DNA of 64,000 bases from Lachnospiraceae bacterium (GTDB lineage: Bacteria; Bacillota; Clostridia; Lachnospirales; Lachnospiraceae). Numbering within the stretch: position 1 is the stretch's first letter; each line of letters begins with the position of its first letter. The notes under the pieces are model-generated. The model saw nothing but the letters and a program-made list of their open reading frames with translations, did no database searches and was not told the DNA's origin. Of this stretch, positions 24,109 to 33,558 are shown one piece after another. The position numbers and the translations under genes are program-made. The DNA lies in contig JAFXTJ010000032.1 of the NCBI GenBank assembly GCA_017535945.1, positions 1 through 64,000 of the forward strand, in the 5' to 3' direction.

Positions 24109-24897
24109 ATGTATGTGATCAAAGGCGGATGCGGCGCACATCACTCGGCCAGTTTCCGGAAATCCTGGCCGAACGGACTGGAGAATCCCGTCCTTCTCAT
24201 TTTGAGGAGCAGCGGTGATTTCTCCGTCGGCGACGCGCATTTTCTCATGGAACCCGGTGACGCGATCGTGATCGTGCCTCATACACCGTATCATTATTTC
24301 AATCCTTACGGGGAATATATCGATGACTGGATGCATATCGGGCTGGCGGAAGGAGAGTCACTGCCCGATGATCTGATCTGTAACCGGCCCTTCCGCTTAA
24401 GCGACCGCGAGGCCTGTTCTACGCTCATCCGGCAGCTGCTCTGGGAATCGGCCTACACGGATGAGAGATTTCTGCAGCAGAATACCGACGCGCTTTTCAC
24501 GGTATTGATGAATCACCTCATCGCGGCGCCCAGAGAGAACGCGGCGTCGGATGACATCTCCTACGCGGAGCGGCTCAAGGACATCCGTTTCCGGATGCAG
24601 CACACCCTGACCGAAGAGCACAGCATCCATACGCACGCGGAAGAACTCGGGATCAGTGATTCTCATTTCCAGCATCTCTACACCGCGGTCTTTGGTGTGC
24701 CGTTCCAGCAGGATCTGATCCGCATGCGGATCGCCAATGCCGCCTTTGCTCTCGAGACCACCGATATGACCGTCTCCGAGATCGCGGAATCCTGCGGTTA
24801 TGCCAGCGAGGTCCACTTCTTCCGTCAGTTCAAACAATACAAGGGAATGACACCTGCGAAATACCGCAGGATCCATCACGCCGTCACGAAGCCGTGA
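24109..24897 (+). CDS. AraC family transcriptional regulator
   Basis: A 262-residue regulator with an N-terminal cupin-like domain (GDFSVGDAHFLMEPGDAIVI, then HTPYHYFNPYG) and a C-terminal AraC HTH region (HTHAEELGISDSHFQHLY and SEIAESCGYASEVHFFRQF). GGAGGG is placed seven bases before the ATG. It is transcribed divergently from the binding-protein operon and converges with the discoidin-like gene, overlapping it by 14 bases. It is the only regulator in the uronide locus and probably activates it when imported oligosaccharide or a breakdown product is bound. Confidence 0.93.
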   Translation: MYVIKGGCGAHHSASFRKSWPNGLENPVLLILRSSGDFSVGDAHFLMEPGDAIVIVPHTPYHYFNPYGEYIDDWMHIGLAEGESLPDDLICNRPFRLSDREACSTLIRQLLWESAYTDERFLQQNTDALFTVLMNHLIAAPRENAASDDISYAERLKDIRFRMQHTLTEEHSIHTHAEELGISDSHFQHLYTAVFGVPFQQDLIRMRIANAAFALETTDMTVSEIAESCGYASEVHFFRQFKQYKGMTPAKYRRIHHAVTKP

Positions 24898-25699
24898 TCC
24901 CGGTCTCACTCTCCGTGCCGTAGACTTCGATCTGTGTGAGTGCCGGGAACGGACTCGGATCCTGCGCTTTGATCAGTTCTCCGAGCGTGAGCCATTCGAT
25001 CGCCCGCCTGCCGATCCCGCTGAAAATATGCGGCCTGTCCGTCTCCTTTTCCATGGTGATCCGCAGGGAGCTCCCGTCGGAAAAGGACAGCATGCCGTTC
25101 ACCCAATAGTTGTCATGCGGGAAATCCGCGCGGGTATAAAGGCGGATCTCGTCGATGTCCACCGGACGACCGAAATCCAGTCTGAACTCCGCGTCATCCT
25201 GTCTGTTGATCCCCCAGGACTCATAAGGCCACTCGCCGTGGGAACGCGTCGCGATACAGCCGTCGATGGCATTGCGCGCGGCAAAAACCGCCTCTCCCCG
25301 CGTCTCCACATTGGCGGACGCATGCGGGTAGACTCCCTCGACATCATGCTGGTCAAACGGATTGAGCGCGAGATTCTTATAGCAGCCGATCTCGTGACGG
25401 TACGCCTCCCGGATCATCAGATAATGCCGGTTGCCGAAAAAGGCAAGCGGATTGTAGCTGGTCTTTTTCTCATAGAACGGGACCGGATACAGGATCCTGT
25501 CCGTCCGGACAAGGATCAGTGCCTCGCCGACCGCGGCGTCCACCTGCACCCGGTAAAACGTCCCGGGGACGAGACCGGTGAATTCGATGATATCCCCCTT
25601 GCGGTATTCGCCGTCCCAGGCCAGTACCGCCTGTGTCTCCCCTGAGGCCTGCGCCTTGTTTACATGGTCCCAGTCATTGTAGATCTCGATCTGCAGCAT
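24884..25699 (-). CDS. Discoidin (F5/8 type C)-like carbohydrate-binding protein
   Basis: A 271-residue protein without signal peptide. The C-terminal half resembles an F5/8 type C jelly-roll: it has the characteristic NAIDGCIATRSHGEWPYESW, DAEFRLDFGRPVDIDEIRLY and a final EVYG strand. The N-terminal 100 residues form an Ig-like beta-rich domain of unknown type. AAGGGAAGAAG lies upstream of the ATG. It lies 64 bases downstream of the heparinase-like gene, in the same direction, and so is likely cotranscribed. A free cytoplasmic sugar-binding domain protein is unusual; a catalytic role has not been excluded. Confidence 0.75.
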   Translation of the reverse strand: MLQIEIYNDWDHVNKAQASGETQAVLAWDGEYRKGDIIEFTGLVPGTFYRVQVDAAVGEALILVRTDRILYPVPFYEKKTSYNPLAFFGNRHYLMIREAYRHEIGCYKNLALNPFDQHDVEGVYPHASANVETRGEAVFAARNAIDGCIATRSHGEWPYESWGINRQDDAEFRLDFGRPVDIDEIRLYTRADFPHDNYWVNGMLSFSDGSSLRITMEKETDRPHIFSGIGRRAIEWLTLGELIKAQDPSPFPALTQIEVYGTESETGITAS

Positions 25700-25763
25700 C
25701 TCTTCTTCCCTTTCCGTATCCTGTCCGCTTCCCTCTCCCGCGGCACTCCGCTCTCTGCGCCTA

Positions 25764-27689
25764 TCACGTCCCGCTTCCGCCGCCGGCGAGGATCAGCGTC
25801 ACGGCTTCCTCCCCCGCGAGCGGCAGGAGGATCCGGTAACAGTCATGCGGCCACGCCTCCTTAAGCCGCGGGTCCGTGACCGGACAGACCCCGATCTCCG
25901 CCCCGGCTGCACCGGTGACACGCAGGGTCCCGAGTGCGCCGACACCGATCGTCACGTCTCCCGTCTCCTGACGGAGGATCACCGGTTCCTCACAGGTCAT
26001 ATAAGTCAGGATGCCGCGGGTACCGGGTTCGCATGTGACATGATCCGTCACGCATACCCGTCCCGGTGCCTCCTCCGTACCCTTTTCCAGACAGACCGTC
26101 CGCCGGCAGCTCTTCACGCGCGGATCCGCATAGGCGCGCGCCATCTCCATGGACAGAGACGTCTTCTCCTCTCCGAGGATGCATCGCACCTCTTCCGCCG
26201 CGTGTTCCGATCCGTCCCGCTGGAGGATCTCCGGCCCTCCCCGCGCGTCGCCGGTGACGAAATTCACCGTATTGTGATACGCCGACTGCATCGTCCAGAT
26301 CTCGTAGCGTCTGCCGGAAAAGGTCTTCGCCGTATAGGTCTCGACCCCCAGATCGATGAGGAACGGGCTCCTGTCAAGATACAGTGTCACGCTGCCGATG
26401 TCATTGTGGTTGTGGCTGTCCCCGTTATGTCCCGCCTTGACCGCGAGCGCCCAGTGCGCGTCCCGAGCCGTCAGCAGTCCCGTGCTCTCAAACCAGGCAT
26501 CCTCCGGCTGCTCCGACCCCTCCGGGTATTGTTCCATTTCCTCCCAGGCGGAGAACTGCAGCAGATGATAGTAAAGATTCCGTTCCCCGCTCACGAGCCG
26601 TCCGGCAACGGTCTGCGCGCGGAAATCCGCGGCCGCGAACGCGGCGTAGGCCTTGTTGCCGGTGCGCAGGGCGAACAGATAATCCCTGGCGGAGCGCACC
26701 CCCGCATAGGGGGAGGCATCCGAATAATTGAAATATCTGCCGTTCCCGACATACATCCTGACGATATAGGCGGCGATATTGCGCACCAGCGGCTGTTCCC
26801 ATACCGCGCCCATCCTGCCGCCCGTGATGCGGTCCATCACATCGTAACAGCCGAACAGGCACAATCCGCTGTGGCCGTAGTAGAATGCCCCCTCGTTGCA
26901 GCATCCGTCCGCGCCGTAATCCGCGAGATAATCATCCACGGACAGCGCCGCCTGTTCCATCACACGACGCGCTTCCTCCGCGGTCAGGAATCCGTCCCGG
27001 CGTGAATAAAGCGCCAGCAGGAGATTCTGTGTGATCCAGGGAGTCCAGTTGCACAGGGACTGTACACCGTCCCCCATCCACCAGAAATGATCCGTCAGAT
27101 AGGGCACGAGGATCCTGCGTCTGATCTCGTCCTCCACCCTTTTGCCGACGGCAGAAAGATCAAATGATGAGCGCGCGCACAGATCCGCCAGCTGCGTGCG
27201 CAGGAGCAATTCCGTCAGTCCCAGCAGCTGCGCCGTCTCGGCCGCGAACAGATCGATGACGGGCCGTGCGGGATCCGGGAGCGCAAGCGGCGCAGTGTCG
27301 CGCACATAGGTATTGTGTGCCGGCAGACACCAGCTCGTCTCCTCCAGGATCGCCCACAGCAGGTCACCGATCCTGTCGAGAAAGCGTCCGCTCCCCTCCG
27401 CGCACTGCGCGAGGACCAGCCGGACGAGCTGCGTGCGCCGGGCAAAATAACGGTCTTCGAAATGCACACGGTTGCCGTTGCGGGAAAACTCCGTGTAATC
27501 GGAGAGACGCAGCATCGGGATCTCCTCCTCCAGCGCCCGGTCTCCCAGACGGAGCAGTTCCTCCCGTACATCTGCCGGCAGACGGGCGATGATCCCCGCG
27601 TCCGCAAGGGCTGACAGCCCGGAGCCGTCACAGCCGCCGCTGTGCCGCAGCGCATCCCGTGTGATCGTGCAGAGAGAACGCGTGCGCAT
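25764..27689 (-). CDS. Heparinase II/III family polysaccharide lyase-like protein
   Basis: A 641-residue protein with the two-domain layout of heparinase II/III enzymes: an alpha-helical toroid (about residues 1-330, with YYGHSGLCLFGCYDVM and GRYFNYSDASPYAG) and a C-terminal beta-sandwich domain carrying the signature KAGHNGDSHNHNDIGSVTLY. Such enzymes cleave uronic-acid polysaccharides by beta-elimination, producing the unsaturated ends used by GH88. There is no signal peptide. An ATG at 27689 follows AGGAG; a GTG precedes it. Its start is only 12 bases after the stop of the small membrane protein behind clpB, so it may share that transcript. Confidence 0.88.
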   Translation of the reverse strand: MRTRSLCTITRDALRHSGGCDGSGLSALADAGIIARLPADVREELLRLGDRALEEEIPMLRLSDYTEFSRNGNRVHFEDRYFARRTQLVRLVLAQCAEGSGRFLDRIGDLLWAILEETSWCLPAHNTYVRDTAPLALPDPARPVIDLFAAETAQLLGLTELLLRTQLADLCARSSFDLSAVGKRVEDEIRRRILVPYLTDHFWWMGDGVQSLCNWTPWITQNLLLALYSRRDGFLTAEEARRVMEQAALSVDDYLADYGADGCCNEGAFYYGHSGLCLFGCYDVMDRITGGRMGAVWEQPLVRNIAAYIVRMYVGNGRYFNYSDASPYAGVRSARDYLFALRTGNKAYAAFAAADFRAQTVAGRLVSGERNLYYHLLQFSAWEEMEQYPEGSEQPEDAWFESTGLLTARDAHWALAVKAGHNGDSHNHNDIGSVTLYLDRSPFLIDLGVETYTAKTFSGRRYEIWTMQSAYHNTVNFVTGDARGGPEILQRDGSEHAAEEVRCILGEEKTSLSMEMARAYADPRVKSCRRTVCLEKGTEEAPGRVCVTDHVTCEPGTRGILTYMTCEEPVILRQETGDVTIGVGALGTLRVTGAAGAEIGVCPVTDPRLKEAWPHDCYRILLPLAGEEAVTLILAGGGSGT

Positions 27690-27701
27690 CACGTTGCTCC
27701 T

Positions 27702-28160
27702 CTACTGCACGTACTGATCGATGAGCCCCGGATATTTTTCCGCCATTTCGAGCAGTGTCTGCATCTCCTCCTCGGAGAGGTTTTCCCGCATGGTATCCAT
27801 GGCCGCCGCGCTGTCGCCGCTCACAAGCTGGCCCGTGACCTCCGTCACCGTATCGGCATCGAAATGATTGACGATGATATCCGAGACCGCCTGCTTGTCC
27901 GCGGGATCGATCATTTCAAGAACTTCATTCACTACGCGATCATCGGCAGGGATCCCCTGTGACTCCAGGGCCTGCTCCACCGCTTTTTCAACAACCATAT
28001 CCGCAGCGCGGTCCGCCACATTCTTCTTCAGATCCTGCCACGTGCCGACCATAAAGAGCACGATCATCAACGTGATGATACCTGTGACCGCAAAGATGAT
28101 CCCTACGACCAGACCGGTATTCGTCTTCTTCCTGCGGCTTCCTCTCCTGCCGTCACTCAT
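27702..28160 (-). CDS. Single-pass membrane protein of unknown function
   Basis: A 152-residue protein: a basic cytoplasmic N-terminus (RRGSRRKK), one helix (TGLVVGIIFAVTGIITLMIVLFM) and an acidic, helical, external domain of about 110 residues. Its ATG overlaps the stop of the DUF4250 gene (ATGA), so it is coupled to the clpB operon. I do not recognise a family. Confidence 0.75.
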   Translation of the reverse strand: MSDGRRGSRRKKTNTGLVVGIIFAVTGIITLMIVLFMVGTWQDLKKNVADRAADMVVEKAVEQALESQGIPADDRVVNEVLEMIDPADKQAVSDIIVNHFDADTVTEVTGQLVSGDSAAAMDTMRENLSEEEMQTLLEMAEKYPGLIDQYVQ

Positions 28161-28339
28161 ACAAATCTCCCCTCATCGTCCCTCCATTCGTATCCGATGG
28201 TCTTCAGACGCCGCGCCAGATCCTCCCAGCCGGCCTCATCCAGTTCATGGCTGTCAAGAAACGCCTCGCGTCCGCCCTCGTGGTCGCGCAGCCAGGTGTT
28301 GATATAGCTGAAAAGGATCGCCGGGTCCTGCGGGATCAT
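28157..28339 (-). CDS. DUF4250 domain small protein
   Basis: A 60-residue protein with the DUF4250 pattern: it begins MIPQDPAILFSYINTWLRD and ends YEWRDDEGRFV, matching the usual length of the family. Its function is unknown. The ATG overlaps the clpB stop (ATGA), indicating translational coupling, and its own stop overlaps the next gene in the same manner. Confidence 0.88.
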   Translation of the reverse strand: MIPQDPAILFSYINTWLRDHEGGREAFLDSHELDEAGWEDLARRLKTIGYEWRDDEGRFV

Positions 28340-30942
28340 GCCGTCACCTCCTGTGCCTGCGCCGTAAGCTCTCCGCCCTCGACGCCAAAGACGATCTCAT
28401 CATGGGGTTTCACGCGATCCTCCAGGATGAGCCGCGCGGACATGGTCTCCACGGTCTTCTGGATATAGCGCTTCAGCGGCCTGGCACCGTATGCCGGATC
28501 ATATGCCTCCTCCGCGATCAGCGCAGCCGCCTCATCCGTGATCCTGACGGACAGTTCTCTGTCGGCGAGCCGTCTGTTCAGATCCGATACGATGAGATCG
28601 ATGATCCCGCGGATATTGTCTCGGGTCAGCGGTTTGAAACAGATGATCTCATCCAGACGGTTCAGAAATTCCGGCCGGAACTGATCCCGCAGCTCCTCCA
28701 TGGCCGCGTCAACGGCATCCGGCGACAGAGCGCCGTCGGCCCCGATCCCTTCCAGCAGATAGTGTGCGCCGATATTGGAGGTCATGATGAGGATCGTATT
28801 CTTGAAGTCCACGGTCCGCCCCTGCGAATCCGTGATCCTGCCGTCATCGAGCACCTGGAGCAGGACATTGAAGACATCCGGATGCGCCTTCTCCACCTCA
28901 TCAAAGAGTACCACGGCATAGGGATGCCTGCGCACCGCCTCGGTCAGCTGACCGCCCTCATCATAGCCCACATAGCCGGGAGGCGCTCCGATGAGTCTGG
29001 AGACGCTGTGCTTTTCCATGTATTCGCTCATATCGATGCGGATCATATTGCTCTCGTCATCAAACAGCGCTTCGGCGAGCGACTTGGCAAGCTCCGTCTT
29101 GCCCACACCCGTCGGTCCCAGGAACAGGAAGGAGCCGATGGGCTTGGTGGGATCCTTGATCCCTGCCTTGCTGCGCATGATGGACTCCGATACGAGAGAG
29201 ACGGCCTCATCCTGCCCGACGACACGTTTGTGGAGCTGCTCTGCCAGATGCAGGGTCTTGTTGCGCTCGCTCTCCGAGAGCTTGGAGACCGGGATGCCCG
29301 TCCATTTGGACACAATGCGGGCGATCTCCTCTTCGGTGACGCGCTCCCCCGCAAAATGCGTTCCTTCATGCTCCTGGCCGGTCTTCTCCGCCTCCCCGAT
29401 CTCCTTTTGCAATTCGGGAAGACGCCCGTACTGCAGTTCCCCCGCTCTTGCGTAATCGCCCTCTCTGGTCGCGATCTCGATCTGTCTGCGCACATCCGCA
29501 AGCTCATCCCTCAGATTCTTCAGGCGTTCTCCGGCGTTCTTCTCATTCTCCCAGGCCGCCTTCATCGAATCATACTCTTCCCGGGCCTGCGCCAGTTCCT
29601 CGCGCAGTGTTTCCAAACGCTCGCGGCTCAATGAGTCGTCTTCTTTGGCGAGCGCGATCTCCCGGATCTCCATCTGGGTGATCCTGCTGCCCAGTTCCGC
29701 GATCTCGATCGGCATCGTATCCTTATCCGTCTCGATCATGGCGCAGGCCTCATCCACGAGGTCGATCGCCTTATCCGGCAGGAAACGGTCGCTGATATAG
29801 CGGTCGGAGAGCACCGCGGCGGAGACCAGCGCGTTATCGGTGATCTTCACATTGTGGAAATTCTCGTAGCTCTCCTTGATGCCGTTTAAGATCGCAATCG
29901 TGTCCGCCACCGTTGGTTCGTCCACCATGACCGGCTGGAAGCGGCGTTCCAGTGCCTTATCCTTTTCGATATAGAGGCGGTACTCGTTGAGCGTGGTCGC
30001 ACCGATGCAGTGCAGTTCGCCGCGCGCCAGCATGGGCTTCAACATATTTCCCGCATCGAGCGCGCCGTCCGTCTTGCCGGCGCCCACGATGGTATGCAGC
30101 TCGTCGATGAACAGGATGATCTCACCGTCGCTGGCCGCCACATCCTCCAGCACGGCCTTCAGCCGCTCTTCAAACTCGCCGCGGTATTTGGCACCCGCGA
30201 CCAGCGCGCCCATATCCAGTGAGAAGATCTTCTTGTTCCTGAGCGCCTGCGGGATCCCCTTGTCATCCGCGATCCGCTGCGCCAGCGCCTCGACCACGGC
30301 GGTCTTGCCGACACCGGGCTCACCGATGAGCACCGGATTGTTCTTGGTCTTCCTCGAGAGGATCTGGATGACGGCACGGATCTCCTCCTCCCTGCCGATG
30401 ACGGGACCGAGTTTCTGCTGTCTGGCCTTGCCTACCAGCTCCTCTCCGTATTTCTCCAGCGTGTCATAGGTCGCCTCGGGCGAATCCGTATCCACCGTGC
30501 GGTTGCCGCGCACCTCCTGCAGCGCCTGCAGGAACCGGTCTCTCGTGATGCCGTACTCGCGGAAGATCTCTTTGATCTCCTTGTTGGGATAACGCAGCAT
30601 CGCGAGGAACAGCGCCTCCACGCTCACATAGGAATCCCCGAGCGCCTTTGCTTCATTTTCCGCGTGGGTCAGGACCTTATTGAGTTCATTCCCGATATAG
30701 GGCTGCGCGCTCTGGCCCTGTACCTTGACCCGCTTGGCGACACCGCTCTCCGCCCGCGCCGTGAAGGCATCAGCATCGATATCCATCTTCTCCACCAGAC
30801 GGCGGATCAGGCTCTCGTCGATGGTCAGCAGGGAATACAGGAGATGCTCCTGCTCCAGCTCCTGATTGCCGTATTCCACGGCGATATTGGTCAGGTTATT
30901 GACCGCTTCCTGCGATTTCTGCGTAAACTTCGTGATGTTCAT
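28336..30942 (-). CDS. clpB: ATP-dependent disaggregase ClpB
   Basis: A complete 868-residue ClpB. The Clp_N repeats occupy residues 1-150, NBD1 has Walker A GEPGVGKTAV near 206, the long coiled-coil middle domain spans about 400-530 (DSLSRERLETLREELAQARE region), and NBD2 has Walker A GPTGVGKTEL near 605 and the sensor-rich C-terminus. It rescues aggregated proteins with DnaK. GGGAGGTGGGAG precedes the ATG. Neither a CIRCE (HrcA) nor a CtsR heptad operator is visible in the upstream region, so heat control may differ from the Bacillus model. Confidence 0.97.
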   Translation of the reverse strand: MNITKFTQKSQEAVNNLTNIAVEYGNQELEQEHLLYSLLTIDESLIRRLVEKMDIDADAFTARAESGVAKRVKVQGQSAQPYIGNELNKVLTHAENEAKALGDSYVSVEALFLAMLRYPNKEIKEIFREYGITRDRFLQALQEVRGNRTVDTDSPEATYDTLEKYGEELVGKARQQKLGPVIGREEEIRAVIQILSRKTKNNPVLIGEPGVGKTAVVEALAQRIADDKGIPQALRNKKIFSLDMGALVAGAKYRGEFEERLKAVLEDVAASDGEIILFIDELHTIVGAGKTDGALDAGNMLKPMLARGELHCIGATTLNEYRLYIEKDKALERRFQPVMVDEPTVADTIAILNGIKESYENFHNVKITDNALVSAAVLSDRYISDRFLPDKAIDLVDEACAMIETDKDTMPIEIAELGSRITQMEIREIALAKEDDSLSRERLETLREELAQAREEYDSMKAAWENEKNAGERLKNLRDELADVRRQIEIATREGDYARAGELQYGRLPELQKEIGEAEKTGQEHEGTHFAGERVTEEEIARIVSKWTGIPVSKLSESERNKTLHLAEQLHKRVVGQDEAVSLVSESIMRSKAGIKDPTKPIGSFLFLGPTGVGKTELAKSLAEALFDDESNMIRIDMSEYMEKHSVSRLIGAPPGYVGYDEGGQLTEAVRRHPYAVVLFDEVEKAHPDVFNVLLQVLDDGRITDSQGRTVDFKNTILIMTSNIGAHYLLEGIGADGALSPDAVDAAMEELRDQFRPEFLNRLDEIICFKPLTRDNIRGIIDLIVSDLNRRLADRELSVRITDEAAALIAEEAYDPAYGARPLKRYIQKTVETMSARLILEDRVKPHDEIVFGVEGGELTAQAQEVTA

Positions 30943-30982
30943 ACTCCCACCTCCCCCCCTGCAGGACAGGGTTACTTTGTTC

Positions 30983-31017
30983 TATAACAAGTATAACAAC
31001 CGCAAGGGGCTTGTCAA
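30983..31017 (-). promoter_or_regulatory. Promoter of the clpB operon with tandem 9-bp repeat
   Basis: Minus strand: TTGACA (31012-31017), 16-bp spacer, TATACT (30990-30995) with TGT before it (extended -10). TTGTTATA occurs twice in tandem at a 9-bp period (30992-30999 and 30983-30990), the second at the start region. Confidence 0.65.
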
Positions 31018-31044
31018 CCGGGTGATCCGGATTTAATGGATTCT

Positions 31045-31623
31045 TTATAATTTCGAGAGCAGGCCGTATACGTCATCCCGCCCCTCTCCCGTCACCGAGG
31101 AATAGGGGAGAAAGATCCCGTCCGCCGGGAATTTCAGGCTCTCCCTGAGTGCGCGCAGCTCCTCCTCCCGGCGGCTGGCCTTGAGCTTGTCCACCTTGGT
31201 CGCGAGGATCGCCGCGGGGAAATCATAATACAGGAGCCAGTCCAGCATCAGTTTATCATCCTGCGTGGGCGCATGTCTGGAATCGATGAGGAGAAAGACC
31301 AACCGCAGCGTCGCGGAGGTTTTCAGATACCGTTCGATCATCTCCCCCCATTTGGCGCGCGTTTCCCTGCTCGTCCTGGCATAGCCGTACCCCGGCAGAT
31401 CCACGAGATAGAAGCTGTCATTGATCTTATAGAAATTGACGGTCTGGGTCTTGCCCGGATCTCCGCTGGTGCGCGCGTAGTTCTTTCGCTGCATCAGGGA
31501 ATTGATGAGAGAGGATTTGCCGACATTGCTGCGGCCGAGAAATGCATATTCCGGAAGTCCCGTCTGCGGGATCGTACTGGTGATCCCGCATACCGTTTCG
31601 AGGTTGACGCCGGTGATCTTCAT
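31045..31623 (-). CDS. engB: Ribosome biogenesis GTPase EngB/YsxC
   Basis: A 192-residue TrmE-Era-like GTPase needed for assembly of the large ribosomal subunit. G1 is GRSNVGKSS (29-37), G2 KTQT, G3 DLPGYGYA, and G4 TKVDK. The length is normal. The ATG at 31623 is chosen by the conserved N-terminus MKITGV; a TTG lies nine bases upstream and no strong ribosome site is visible. It follows clpX by 24 bases and closes the tig-clpP-clpX-engB operon. Confidence 0.95.
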   Translation of the reverse strand: MKITGVNLETVCGITSTIPQTGLPEYAFLGRSNVGKSSLINSLMQRKNYARTSGDPGKTQTVNFYKINDSFYLVDLPGYGYARTSRETRAKWGEMIERYLKTSATLRLVFLLIDSRHAPTQDDKLMLDWLLYYDFPAAILATKVDKLKASRREEELRALRESLKFPADGIFLPYSSVTGEGRDDVYGLLSKL

Positions 31624-31647
31624 GAAACACAACGCCCGGACGGGCCC

Positions 31648-32928
31648 TTATTTCGCCTGTTTCAGTTTGCGCGCCGTGCCGCGGCTGACGATGAGCGGCT
31701 TGGCCTCACGTTCCACCGCTTCTTTGGTCATCACCACCTCGGTGATATCCTCGTCGGAGGGGATCTCGTACATCACATCCATCATGGACTTCTCCATGAT
31801 GGCGCGCAGGCCGCGTGCGCCCGTCTTCTGCGCGTGGGCCAGATCGGCGATGCGCTCGATCGCGTCATCCTGGAAGGTGAGCTTTACGCCGTCCATATCG
31901 AAGAGGACCTGGTACTGCTTCACCAGCGCATTCTTCGGTTTGGTGAGGATCTCCACCAGCGCGTCCTTATCAAGGCCTTCGAGGGTCACCATGATCGGCA
32001 CACGGCCGACAAATTCGGGGATCAGACCGAATTTGATCAGATCCTGCGGTGTGACATCCTTTAAGATCTCACTGATCTCGCGTTCATTCTTGTCCGCGAT
32101 CTCCGCGTTGAAACCGATGGAATTACGGTCGAGGCGGGCTTCCACGATCTTCTCGAGGCCGTCAAAAGCGCCGCCGCAGATAAAGAGGATATTGGAGGTG
32201 TCGATGGAAAGCAGTTCCTGATGCGGATGTTTCCTGCCGCCCTGCGGCGGGACACTCGCCACCGTCCCCTCAACGATCTTTAAGAGCGCCTGCTGCACAC
32301 CTTCCCCGGAGACATCACGGGTGATGGAGACATTCTCGCTCTTCTTGGTGATCTTATCGATCTCGTCGATATAGATGATCCCGTACTGCGCACGCTCGAT
32401 GTCGTAATCCGCTGCCTGGATGAGCTTTAAGAGGATGTTTTCCACATCCTCGCCCACATAGCCGGCCTCGGTCAGCGTCGTCGCATCGGCGATCGCAAAC
32501 GGGACATTGATGATCTTAGCTAACGTCTGGGCGAGATAGGTCTTGCCGCAGCCCGTGGGACCGATCATCAGGATATTGCTCTTCTGCAGTTCCACATCGC
32601 CGGTATTCTCCTCCGGCGCGAGGACACGCTTGTAATGATTGTAGACAGAGACCGCGAAGACCTTCTTTGCTTCGTCCTGCCCGATGACATAACCGTCCAG
32701 GAATTCGCGGATCTGGGCGGGCTTCAGCAGATTGATCTTATCTTTCTTCCGCCCGGAGGGGTGTTTCTCCTCCTCTTCCTCCTCGAACTCTTCCTCGATG
32801 ATGTTGGCGCAGATCCCCACACACTCATCGCAGATATAGACACCGCTGGGACCGGCGATCAGTTTTCTCACCTGGTCCTGTGTCTTGTTGCAGAAATTAC
32901 AGCGGACGTCTCCCGGGAAACGGTTCAT
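31648..32928 (-). CDS. clpX: ATP-dependent Clp protease ATPase subunit ClpX
   Basis: A 426-residue AAA+ unfoldase. The N-terminal zinc-binding domain shows CNFC and CDEC pairs, Walker A is [12 protein letters not shown], the pore loop lies near GYVGE, and Walker B is IYIDEID. It feeds substrates to ClpP. A GTG at 32937 that overlaps the clpP region could serve as an alternative start; AAGGA is nearer to that GTG. The gene is in the conserved tig-clpP-clpX order. Confidence 0.97.
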   Translation of the reverse strand: MNRFPGDVRCNFCNKTQDQVRKLIAGPSGVYICDECVGICANIIEEEFEEEEEEKHPSGRKKDKINLLKPAQIREFLDGYVIGQDEAKKVFAVSVYNHYKRVLAPEENTGDVELQKSNILMIGPTGCGKTYLAQTLAKIINVPFAIADATTLTEAGYVGEDVENILLKLIQAADYDIERAQYGIIYIDEIDKITKKSENVSITRDVSGEGVQQALLKIVEGTVASVPPQGGRKHPHQELLSIDTSNILFICGGAFDGLEKIVEARLDRNSIGFNAEIADKNEREISEILKDVTPQDLIKFGLIPEFVGRVPIMVTLEGLDKDALVEILTKPKNALVKQYQVLFDMDGVKLTFQDDAIERIADLAHAQKTGARGLRAIMEKSMMDVMYEIPSDEDITEVVMTKEAVEREAKPLIVSRGTARKLKQAK

Positions 32929-32933
32929 GTCGT

Positions 32934-33548
32934 TCACTTATCCTTCTTATTCTTGTCTTTGTCATCGGCACGCGCGGTGATCACGGAATCGATCAGGCCG
33001 TACGCCATGGCCTCCTCCGCGCTCATCCAGTTGTCGCGCTCCGTATCCAGCGCGATGGTTTCGATGGGCTTGCCCGTATTCTCCGCCAGGATCTTGTTGA
33101 GATTCTCCCTCGTACGCAGGATGTGCTTCGCCGCGATCTCGATCTCGGTCGCCTGTCCGCGGGAACCGCCGGAAGGCTGATGGATCATGATCTCCGCGTT
33201 GGGAAGCGCCTGCCGCTTGCCCTTTGCGCCGCCCGCCAGCAGGAAAGCGCCCATGCTGGCCGCCATGCCCACACAGATCGTGGCGACATCGCACTTGATG
33301 TAGTTCATGGTGTCATAGATCGCCATACCGCTGGTGATCTCGCCGCCGGGGCTGTTGATGTAGAGATGGATATCCTTCTCCGGATCCTCCGCCTCCAGGA
33401 ACAGTAACTGCGCGACCACAACACTCGCGGAATTGGCATCCACCTCTTCTCCCAGGAAGATGATCCGCTCCTTTAACAGTCTGGAATAGATGTCATAGGA
33501 ACGCTCTCCGCGGCTGGTCTGTTCAATAACATAAGGGATCAAGCTCAT
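32934..33548 (-). CDS. clpP: ATP-dependent Clp protease proteolytic subunit ClpP
   Basis: A 204-residue serine protease. The catalytic Ser is in [11 protein letters not shown] (about residue 98), the His in [11 protein letters not shown] (about 123), and the Asp follows in the [14 protein letters not shown] segment. It forms the barrel of the ClpXP protease. AAAGGAG precedes the ATG at 33548. The C-terminal tail [10 protein letters not shown] is short and highly charged. Confidence 0.97.
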   Translation of the reverse strand: MSLIPYVIEQTSRGERSYDIYSRLLKERIIFLGEEVDANSASVVVAQLLFLEAEDPEKDIHLYINSPGGEITSGMAIYDTMNYIKCDVATICVGMAASMGAFLLAGGAKGKRQALPNAEIMIHQPSGGSRGQATEIEIAAKHILRTRENLNKILAENTGKPIETIALDTERDNWMSAEEAMAYGLIDSVITARADDKDKNKKDK

Positions 33549-33558
33549 GTTCTCTCCT

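Noticed and set aside
30943..31044. CIRCE or CtsR operator before clpB
   Set aside because: The characteristic inverted or heptad repeats are not present.
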